From: Clostridium sp. CAG:921
GTDB lineage: Bacteria > Bacillota > Clostridia > TANB77 > CAG-465
Assembly: GCA_000433135.1 (NCBI GenBank)
Contig: HF991954.1
Coordinates: 1,809 to 8,323, forward strand
Direction: 5' to 3'
DNA: 6,515 nucleotides
The notes under the pieces are model-generated. The model was not told the DNA's origin. It ran no database searches and was given only the letters and a program-made list of their open reading frames with translations. Shown here piece by piece: positions 1 through 5,300 of this stretch. Positions within the stretch are counted from its first letter, which is position 1, and the number at the start of each line of letters is the position of its first letter. The translations under genes and the position numbers were made by a program.

Positions 1-1811
1 GTAAGCATCCATTTATCTTCTGGCATTAAGTTATCCACACTATCAACATTTAACTTTGAAATATGCATATTAACAAACTTTGCTGCGTTCCATAGCTTAT
101 TTACAAAATTTCTGGCAGCTTCAACCTTTTGAGGTATATATCTTATATCATTTCCAGCAGAAATTCCCTGAATCAAAGAAAAACGAAGTGCATCTGTACC
201 ATATTCTTTTATAACATCAAGTGGATCTACACCATTTCCAAGTGACTTTGACATTTTTCTACCTTGTGAATCACGTACAAGTCCATGTACAAACACATGC
301 TTAAATGGGACCTCACCAGTATACGCTATTCCAGAAAATATCATCTTACTTATCCAAAATGTAATAATATCATAGCCAGTTACAATCATTGAGTTAGGAT
401 AATATTTTTTAAACATTTCTGTATCATCAGGCCATCCAAGAATTGAAAATGGCCATAATGCAGAGCTAAACCAAGTATCCAATGTATCTTCATCTTGATG
501 TAAATTTCCTCCACATTCACACGTATCTACATGAGTCTTTGAAACTGTTATCTTGTCACACTTATCACAATAGTACGCTGGTATTCTATGTCCCCACCAA
601 AGTTGCCTTGAAATACACCAATCTTGAATATTTTCCATCCAATTAAAATACGTCTTTTCAAACCTTTTTGGAACAAATTCAACTTTACAACTTTTTACAG
701 CTTCTATTGCAGGTTTTACTAATTCACTCATTTTCACAAACCATTGATTTGAAATATATGGTTCAATTGTGTGGTGACATCTATAGCAGCTTCCAACATT
801 ATGCTTATATGGTTCTTTTTTTACAAGATAGCCTTCATCTTCAAGTCTTTTTTCTATCTTTTCTCTTGCTTGTAGTGTTGTAAGTCCCTCATATTCACCT
901 GCATTTTCATTTAAAGTTCCATCGTCATTTAAAATATTTATAAATTCTAAATTGTGCCTTTTACCAACTTCAAAATCATTTGGATCATGTGCTGGTGTCA
1001 TTTTTACAACTCCAGTTCCAAATTCCATATCTACATATCTATCTGCAACAACTGGTATATATTTTTTTACTATTGGTAAGAAAACTCTCTTTCCAACTAA
1101 ATGTTTATATCTTTCGTCGCTTGGATTAACAGCAACACCACTATCTCCTAACATCGTTTCAGGTCTTGTGGTTGCAACTATAACGTACTCATCACTATTT
1201 TCAACTTGATATTTTATATGCCATAAAAAAGAGTCTTTCTCTTCATACTCAACTTCAGTTTCTGATATTGGAGTTTTACAACTAGGACACCAGTTTACAA
1301 TTCTTTCTCCTTTGTATATTAATCCTTCATTGTACAATTTTTCAAATACTTCTAGTACTGCTTTTGAGCACCCATCATCCATTGTAAATCTTTCTTTTGA
1401 CCAATCGCATGAACATCCTAATTTTCTTAACTGTGATGTAATTTGTCCACCATATTTTTCTTTCCAAGCCCAAGCTTCCTTTAAGAATCCTTCTCTTCCT
1501 AAACTTTCTTTAGTTTTTCCTTCCTCTTTTAATTTTGCCACTACCTTCACTTCTGTTGCAATACTTGCATGATCAGTACCAGGTACCCATAAAGTTTCAT
1601 CACCTTTTAGTCTATGATAACGAATGAACACATCTTGAATAGTATTATCAAGCGCATGTCCAATATGTAATTTAGCAGTAACATTTGGTGGTGGCATTGA
1701 TATTACAAAGGTTTTTCCATTTTTATTTTCTACTGGTTTAAAATATCCTTTTTCTTCCCAATTTTTATATATTTTTTCTTCTTTTGTTCCAAAATCAAAT
1801 TTATTTTCCAT
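1..1811 (-). CDS. valS: Valyl-tRNA synthetase, N-terminal ~603 residues (3' end outside window)
   Basis: Cytoplasmic class I synthetase that charges tRNA-Val with valine and edits mischarged threonine. Reading from the ATG at 1811 gives an uninterrupted frame to the window edge. The class I signature HIGH is at residues 49-52, preceded by the ValRS-type PPPNVT context (here PPPNVTAKL). [10 protein letters not shown] follows, then a CPSC pair (C175, C178). The editing-domain motif TTRPE is at 214-218. A WWGHRIP block precedes a Cys cluster (C415, C418, C431, C433) of zinc-ribbon type. KMSKS is at 519-523, followed by the start of the anticodon-binding region. ValRS is usually about 880 residues, so roughly the last third is missing. 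The start is fixed by AAGGAGG at 1823-1829. Expression is governed by the T-box leader upstream, and a small ORF ends 8 bases before this start. No frameshift or lost catalytic motif was seen. Confidence 0.97.
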   Translation of the reverse strand, partial: MENKFDFGTKEEKIYKNWEEKGYFKPVENKNGKTFVISMPPPNVTAKLHIGHALDNTIQDVFIRYHRLKGDETLWVPGTDHASIATEVKVVAKLKEEGKTKESLGREGFLKEAWAWKEKYGGQITSQLRKLGCSCDWSKERFTMDDGCSKAVLEVFEKLYNEGLIYKGERIVNWCPSCKTPISETEVEYEEKDSFLWHIKYQVENSDEYVIVATTRPETMLGDSGVAVNPSDERYKHLVGKRVFLPIVKKYIPVVADRYVDMEFGTGVVKMTPAHDPNDFEVGKRHNLEFINILNDDGTLNENAGEYEGLTTLQAREKIEKRLEDEGYLVKKEPYKHNVGSCYRCHHTIEPYISNQWFVKMSELVKPAIEAVKSCKVEFVPKRFEKTYFNWMENIQDWCISRQLWWGHRIPAYYCDKCDKITVSKTHVDTCECGGNLHQDEDTLDTWFSSALWPFSILGWPDDTEMFKKYYPNSMIVTGYDIITFWISKMIFSGIAYTGEVPFKHVFVHGLVRDSQGRKMSKSLGNGVDPLDVIKEYGTDALRFSLIQGISAGNDIRYIPQKVEAARNFVNKLWNAAKFVNMHISKLNVDSVDNLMPEDKWML

Positions 1812-1819
1812 AAAACTAA

Positions 1820-2014
1820 TTACCTCCTTATATAATAAATTAACATTAATACTACAATACATAATACATAACAAATTAACTTTAATATACTTATAACTTT
1901 ATTTTCTACATTTGTACTTACTCTGCCAGATACTATTTTTCTAACATTAAATATACAAAATGTACAAATAAATAATAATAACAACAAAGCAAACATTTCT
2001 ACATTTTCTATCAT
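1820..2014 (-). CDS. Small two-helix membrane protein in the valS transcript, 64 aa, function unknown
   Basis: Not recognised as a known family. It lies wholly between the T-box terminator and valS. From the ATG at 2014 it encodes two hydrophobic helices (about residues 7-24 and 40-61). They are joined by a basic polar loop containing R25, K26, R31 and K39, and the protein ends in R63-R64. Four cysteines sit in the helices (C17, C20, C48, C52). Val, Leu and Ile make up 29 of 64 residues. GGTGAT at 2019-2024, four bases before the ATG, matches the 3' part of a full Shine-Dalgarno. The codons for the final Arg-Arg are AGG AGG, which is the valS ribosome-binding site, and the TAA stop lies 8 bases before the valS ATG. 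That arrangement suggests translational coupling. An in-frame upstream ATG at 2050 would give 76 residues, but it lies inside the terminator stem. Coding status is inferred; a chance hydrophobic ORF in AT-rich leader remains possible. Confidence 0.55.
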   Translation of the reverse strand: MIENVEMFALLLLLFICTFCIFNVRKIVSGRVSTNVENKVISILKLICYVLCIVVLMLIYYIRR

Positions 2015-2038
2015 AATTATCACCACATTTATATATAT

Positions 2039-2082
2039 AAAAACAGCCATACATCCTCAGATATATAAGGACGAATGACTGT
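2039..2082 (-). terminator. T-box intrinsic terminator of the valS leader
   Basis: A 15-position stem: the arm at 2082-2068 (ACAGTCATTCGTCCT) pairs with the arm at 2057-2043 (AGGATGTATGGCTGT). It has one mismatch and two G-U wobbles, a 10-base loop, and a run of five U. Forming it breaks the antiterminator. The 3' arm contains an ATG (2050) preceded by GAGG, so a possible upstream start of the small ORF is buried in the stem. Confidence 0.93.
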
Positions 2083-2100
2083 AATTCGCGGTACCACCTT
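2067..2100 (-). promoter_or_regulatory. T-box antiterminator helix
   Basis: AAGG (2100-2097) pairs with CCUU (2070-2067), and GCGAA pairs with UUCGU (one G-U wobble). The UGGUACC bulge that contacts the tRNA 3' end separates the two helices. The fold uses bases 2067-2075, which also form the 5' arm of the terminator, so the two structures exclude each other. This is the textbook T-box switch, read directly from the pairing. Confidence 0.9.
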
Positions 2101-2305
2101 ATTTCGTATACAAAAATATACGCACTTTTTACAAATTAACCGATTGTATACGGAGTATACCTACACATTAAACTACTTCAGCATACTAGCTCCAAAGCTA
2201 CCTTCAAATACATCTTACACAAGAAACCTCACAGCTTAAAAGTTTCTCTCTCTTTGTGGGATAATATTTTACTCCTCTTCTTCAACGCCTTTAAAAACTA
2301 ATATT

Positions 2306-2334
2306 AGTATAGCATATTTTCTTTTAGTTTTCAA
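2306..2334 (-). promoter_or_regulatory. Sigma-A type promoter of the T-box/valS transcript
   Basis: The -35 box TTGAAA (2334-2329) and -10 box TATACT (2311-2306) are separated by 17 bases. TG one base before the -10 gives an extended -10 element. The expected start near 2299 lies just before stem I of the T-box, which supports the assignment. Confidence 0.85.
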
Positions 2335-2415
2335 CATCAAATACAAATTTTAAAGTTTAAATTTAAGTTTATTATTTCAATTATTGTTACTATTAATATT
2401 TTCTCTGCAATACGC

Positions 2416-2453
2416 AAAAAAATATGACGTATGTAAAATAAACATACATCATA
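2416..2453 (-). terminator. Intrinsic terminator after the ferredoxin gene
   Basis: A 12-pair stem (arms 2453-2442 and 2434-2423, one G-U wobble) with a 7-base loop, followed directly by seven U (2422-2416). It begins 8 bases after the ferredoxin stop and separates the ricT-ferredoxin unit from the valS promoter downstream. Confidence 0.92.
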
Positions 2454-2461
2454 AATAAAAT

Positions 2462-2638
2462 TTATTCTTCATCTGGTACAGGAGCTCCCATTGGACAAAT
2501 TGCAGCACAAGCTCCACATTCGATACACATATCAGGATCGATTACATATGTTTCTTCGCCTTCTGATATTGCACCTACTGGACATTCTGCAGCACAAGCT
2601 CCACATTTAATACATTTATTAGTTATTTTATATGCCAT
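2462..2638 (-). CDS. Clostridial-type 2[4Fe-4S] ferredoxin, 58 aa
   Basis: Small soluble low-potential electron carrier, as used by pyruvate:ferredoxin oxidoreductase, hydrogenase and similar enzymes in anaerobes. Two classic cluster motifs CxxCxxCxxxCP are present: C9, C12, C15, C19-P20 and C38, C41, C44, C48-P49, with the acidic tail typical of the family. The length fits the roughly 55-60 residue clostridial ferredoxins. The start is set at the ATG at 2638 (MAYKITNKC), the usual family N-terminus, with GGAGGTG six bases upstream. An in-frame GTG at 2653 would place that Shine-Dalgarno inside the coding region and is rejected. The gene lies 44 bases after ricT with no promoter seen between them, and is closed by a strong terminator. 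A specific partner cannot be read from the sequence; cotranscription with the Fe-S protein RicT is noted. Confidence 0.96.
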   Translation of the reverse strand: MAYKITNKCIKCGACAAECPVGAISEGEETYVIDPDMCIECGACAAICPMGAPVPDEE

Positions 2639-2682
2639 ATTTTTCACCTCCACGAAACAATTTCTTTTAAATATTTATTTTT

Positions 2683-3543
2683 TTATTCCCTTATATCATT
2701 TTTGCTTTTTTTCCATGTGATTTTTTCAACAGGATAAATTTCAAATCTTTCTTCTTCACCGTCACCTGAAAATTTCACTTTCACTCTAAGTTTTAAGATA
2801 TCAATATTTACGACCTTTCCCTTCTCACTTTCGCCATCAACTTTTACGATTTCTCCAACTTTAGGTAACCTACTCAAATTTTCTTTATATGCTTCTTCCT
2901 CATACTTTAGGCAACACATAAGTTTTCCACAAGCACCTGATAATTTTGACATATTAATCTGTAACCCCTGATCTTTTGCCATTTTTATAGTTACAGGTTC
3001 AAAGTCCTGTAAAAATGACCTACAACAAACTTCTCTACCACACATTCCAAGATTAGGATATACCTTTATCTCATCCCTAGGGCCTATTTGTCTTAGTTCT
3101 ATTCTTGCCCTATATTCAGAAGCTAAAATTCTAACTAATTCCCTAAAATCAATTCTTTCTTCTGCAACAAAATAAAATGTTAGTTTTGACATATCAAAAG
3201 TATATTCAGCAGACAGCAATTTCATGTCAAGTTTTAGTTTCTTTACTTGCTCTTTACAAAATGCTAAAGCCTCGTTTGCTTTTTCTTCATTTAATCTTAT
3301 AATATCTAAGTCTTTTTTTGTAGCGACTCTAAACTCTTTTTCTATATCTATATTTTTAGGTAGATTAGACTTATTGGAAATTTTAACAATTCTGCCTAAT
3401 TCATCGCCTTTATCAGTCGTCGCTATAATACTATCTCCTATTTTAAAATTTTCAATATTAGCAGAAGAAAAATATACTAACTTTCCATTTCTTTTTAACC
3501 TAGCAGTAATTACATTATCATTTTTATTATTTTCCTCTTCCAT
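2683..3543 (-). CDS. ricT: RicT/YaaT (PSP1-domain) regulatory iron-sulfur protein, 286 aa
   Basis: In Bacillus subtilis RicT (YaaT) acts with RicA and RicF as a complex that carries [4Fe-4S] clusters and modulates RNase Y mRNA processing; it was first linked to sporulation phosphorelay. Here the PSP1 domain spans about residues 70-160. It is followed by the signature Cys region: C168-x4-C173-C174 (CGREVCC) and C205-x4-C210-C211 (CGKLMCC), joined by the conserved FLQDFEPVTIKMAKDQ stretch. A C-terminal KOW-like beta segment covers about 226-270. Length is close to the 275 residues of B. subtilis YaaT. The start at 3543 follows AAGGAG (3550-3555) by six bases. It sits downstream of holB, as in Bacillus, but has its own promoter and a terminator in front. 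All six cluster cysteines are intact. Confidence 0.95.
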   Translation of the reverse strand: MEEENNKNDNVITARLKRNGKLVYFSSANIENFKIGDSIIATTDKGDELGRIVKISNKSNLPKNIDIEKEFRVATKKDLDIIRLNEEKANEALAFCKEQVKKLKLDMKLLSAEYTFDMSKLTFYFVAEERIDFRELVRILASEYRARIELRQIGPRDEIKVYPNLGMCGREVCCRSFLQDFEPVTIKMAKDQGLQINMSKLSGACGKLMCCLKYEEEAYKENLSRLPKVGEIVKVDGESEKGKVVNIDILKLRVKVKFSGDGEEERFEIYPVEKITWKKSKNDIRE

Positions 3544-3593
3544 ACATTTCTCCTTACAAAGAATTACAAATAAATTTAATAATTCTACAACAT

Positions 3594-3622
3594 ACTATAC
3601 CACAGTTTTTATTATTTTTCAA
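3594..3622 (-). promoter_or_regulatory. Sigma-A type promoter of ricT-ferredoxin
   Basis: The -35 box TTGAAA (3622-3617), a 17-base spacer and the -10 box TATAGT (3599-3594) are present, with TG one base upstream of the -10. The expected start near 3587 gives a leader of about 44 bases before ricT. The layout is nearly identical to the valS promoter. Confidence 0.82.
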
Positions 3623-3673
3623 TCTAAAGCCTATTCTTTAGTAAAATTTATCAATGTATAGAATTTATGACAT

Positions 3674-3703
3674 AAAATAAGTTCTAGCAAAAACCAGAAC
3701 TTA
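3674..3703 (-). terminator. Probable intrinsic terminator after holB
   Basis: TAAGTTCTGG (3703-3694) pairs with CTAGAACTTA (3687-3678) in a 10-pair stem with one G-U wobble and a 6-base loop. The U-tract is short (UUUUA), so readthrough is likely. It starts 23 bases after the holB stop and just upstream of the ricT promoter. Confidence 0.72.
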
Positions 3704-3726
3704 CCATTTTGAAATAGTCAATATTT

Positions 3727-4560
3727 TCATAGTATATTATCAATTATTTTTAATAACATATTATCTATGACTACATCATAATTTCCATTATTTTTCAATC
3801 TAACTTTAGCTTTTTGTGTGAAATCAGTACACGAATAATTTAGTTTTGAGTACAATAAATATTCCAGATAATCTATTGTTTCTTCAGAAAATTCAATATC
3901 ATCTTTTAATTTAAAAATTGATATAACATCTTTCTTACACAATAATTCATACAATTTGTTTATTTTTTCATACTTATCTATCATATCATTTTTTACAATA
4001 TTTATAGCAAGACCTAAAGATCCATCTACGAAATTCAACAAATTTAAGTTAAAATTTACATTATAATTTTTTTCTATATATTCTTCAATTTTTTCATTTT
4101 TTATATTTGAAAATGATACCATACTAACACGAGATATTATCGTTGGTAAAAAATATGACATGCTTGAAGCAATTAATATTATAACCACATAATCAGGTGG
4201 TTCTTCTAACGTCTTTAACAGTGCATTTTGTGCAGATATGTTCAAATACTGAGCATCATCAATTATATAGACTTTGTAATTTCCACTAAGAGGTCTTTCA
4301 TACACATCATCAATTAACTCTTTTCTTATTTGTTCAATAACTATATCTTTTTTTCCTTCTAATCTTGATATATATTTATACTCAGTCGACGAATCTAAAT
4401 TTTCAACATTTAATAGCTCCTTAGCAAATTCTTTAGCAAAAGTACATTTTCCAATACCTTCCTTACCAAAAAATAAATATGCATGAGAAATATTACCTCC
4501 ATGTATGCATTTTTCAAATAATTTTTTATTTTCATCATGGCATATAATTTTCTCAAACAT
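3727..4560 (-). CDS. holB: DNA polymerase III delta prime (clamp-loader) subunit, 277 aa
   Basis: Subunit of the clamp loader that, with DnaX and delta, places the sliding clamp on DNA. An AAA+ fold is visible: the N-terminal NISHAYLFFGKEGIGK segment with a P-loop at residues 32-39, a Walker B-like VYIIDDA (97-103), and the highly conserved QNALLKTLEEPP (111-122). An ISRV motif (142-145) corresponds to the delta-prime SRC motif. The P-loop reads GKEGIGKC, with Cys where Ser/Thr is usual. The four-Cys zinc module seen in E. coli delta prime is absent, replaced by a short linker around residues 50-65. At 277 residues it is shorter than the usual 300-330. The start at 4560 has GGAGGA at 4566-4571. 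It begins 30 bases after lepB and is probably cotranscribed with it. DnaX is less likely given the degenerate P-loop and the ricT neighbour. Confidence 0.93.
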   Translation of the reverse strand: MFEKIICHDENKKLFEKCIHGGNISHAYLFFGKEGIGKCTFAKEFAKELLNVENLDSSTEYKYISRLEGKKDIVIEQIRKELIDDVYERPLSGNYKVYIIDDAQYLNISAQNALLKTLEEPPDYVVIILIASSMSYFLPTIISRVSMVSFSNIKNEKIEEYIEKNYNVNFNLNLLNFVDGSLGLAINIVKNDMIDKYEKINKLYELLCKKDVISIFKLKDDIEFSEETIDYLEYLLYSKLNYSCTDFTQKAKVRLKNNGNYDVVIDNMLLKIIDNIL

Positions 4561-4590
4561 ATTTATCCTCCATTATATTTAATTTATTAG

Positions 4591-5262
4591 TTATTGTAAT
4601 CCACCAATTTTATTAAGTGGCCATACCCTACATTTAACATAACCATCTACATGATCAAGAGGTATACATCCAAAGAATCTTGAATCTTTACTTTCTTGTC
4701 TGTTATCTCCCATAACATATATACAATTTTCTGGTACAATAACATCTATATATTGACCATTTTGAGCAGTTCTTTGTTCATTTAAGTATGGTTCTTCTAT
4801 TACTTCATCATTTATGCTAACTGTTCCATCTTCATTTATTACAACATGATCACCAGCAACACCAATTACTCTTTTTACATATGTAACCTTACCTATTCCT
4901 ACAAACTTGTATAAAAATCCAGAGAAAAAGTTATATTTATTATATTCAGCAACTACTTCATTGTCAGCTACTTCTTTATAATATCCCTTATCTATTGGAG
5001 CCTCAAAAGTAATTATATCTCCTCTTTTTAAAGTCTTTTTAAATATAGTTGCTCTTTGAATTAATACACTATCTCCTTCTTTTATTGTAGGAAACATAGA
5101 AACTTGTTTTACACCTGATATTGATCCGAAAAAGAAATTAATTATCAAAAATATTACATATGCTATTAAAAAGCACACAATTACTTCTAAAATCTCTCTT
5201 GACCAATAACGCCAATCTATCTTTTTCTTTGGCTCCTTGTAATAATCTTCCATTTTTTCCAT
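4591..5262 (-). CDS. lepB: Type I signal peptidase, 223 aa
   Basis: Membrane serine protease that cleaves signal peptides from Sec- and Tat-exported proteins at the outer face of the membrane. A short basic cytoplasmic N-terminus (KKK at 12-14) leads to one transmembrane helix (about 24-45). Family boxes in order: VSMFPT (54-59) with nucleophile S55; RGDIITFEA (80-88); YVKRVIGVAGD (128-138) with general base K130; GDNRQESKDSRFFG (185-198). A segment of about 39 residues (89-127) lies between the second and third boxes, much longer than I recall for Bacillus SipS. The residue two before S55 is Gln, where Gly is common. The ATG at 5262 follows AGGAGG (5271-5276) by eight bases. The gene begins 25 bases after metG and precedes holB in an apparent operon. 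Confidence 0.95.
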   Translation of the reverse strand: MEKMEDYYKEPKKKIDWRYWSREILEVIVCFLIAYVIFLIINFFFGSISGVKQVSMFPTIKEGDSVLIQRATIFKKTLKRGDIITFEAPIDKGYYKEVADNEVVAEYNKYNFFSGFLYKFVGIGKVTYVKRVIGVAGDHVVINEDGTVSINDEVIEEPYLNEQRTAQNGQYIDVIVPENCIYVMGDNRQESKDSRFFGCIPLDHVDGYVKCRVWPLNKIGGLQ

Positions 5263-5280
5263 AATATCATCCTCCTATAT

Positions 5281-5300
5281 AAACATACTAATGTATGTTT
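5281..5300 (-). repeat. Perfect inverted repeat over the metG stop codon
   Basis: AAACATAC and GTATGTTT form an 8-pair stem with a 4-base loop; the metG TAG begins in the loop. It ends four bases before the lepB Shine-Dalgarno. There is no U-run after it, so a factor-independent terminator is unlikely. It may be a processing or stability element, or chance in AT-rich DNA. Confidence 0.5.

Larger units (their letters stand above)
2039..2299 (-). promoter_or_regulatory. T-box leader riboswitch of valS, probable GUA (Val) specifier
   Basis: A tRNA-sensing leader that lets transcription continue into valS when uncharged tRNA-Val binds. Stem I base: CGUUGAA (2287-2281) pairs with UUUAAUG (2172-2166). 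Just above it, on the 3' side, GAA is followed by GUA (2176-2174) and a purine, the expected specifier position; GUA is a valine codon. The 5' strand has the AGAGAG bulge, then the apical stem AGAAAC/GUUUCU (2247-2242 with 2227-2222). The conserved UUGGAGC and CUGAA stretches are also present. A small hairpin with GUAUAC arms lies at 2146-2160. Stem III is CGUAUA/UAUACG at 2105-2122. The T-box AAGGTGGTACCGCG is at 2087-2100, and the variable base of its UGGN bulge is U, which suits an A discriminator as in tRNA-Val. The 5' limit is an estimated transcription start. Confidence 0.95.

Noticed and set aside
668..1572. Plus-strand open frames at 668-883, 952-1209 and 1312-1572
   Set aside because: They lie antisense to an intact valS frame carrying conserved motifs, have Leu/Ser-rich composition typical of antisense frames in AT-rich genes, and show no SD or promoter.
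2105..2160. Repeated GTATAC units as an operator or repeat family
   Set aside because: They are the arms of two small hairpins of the T-box leader, including stem III, and need no separate explanation.
2639..2653. Upstream GTG start adding five residues to the ferredoxin
   Set aside because: Those codons are the GGAGGTG ribosome-binding site for the ATG at 2638, which gives the standard ferredoxin N-terminus.
3224..3661. Plus-strand open frame of 145 codons
   Set aside because: It is antisense to ricT and runs through the ricT promoter; Phe/Ser-rich product, no ribosome-binding site seen, no recognisable family.
2423..5300. Shared GTATGTTTAT string in the metG stop hairpin and the ferredoxin terminator as a dispersed repeat
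   Set aside because: Similarity covers only about ten AT-rich bases, with different stems and loops; chance is the simpler reading.
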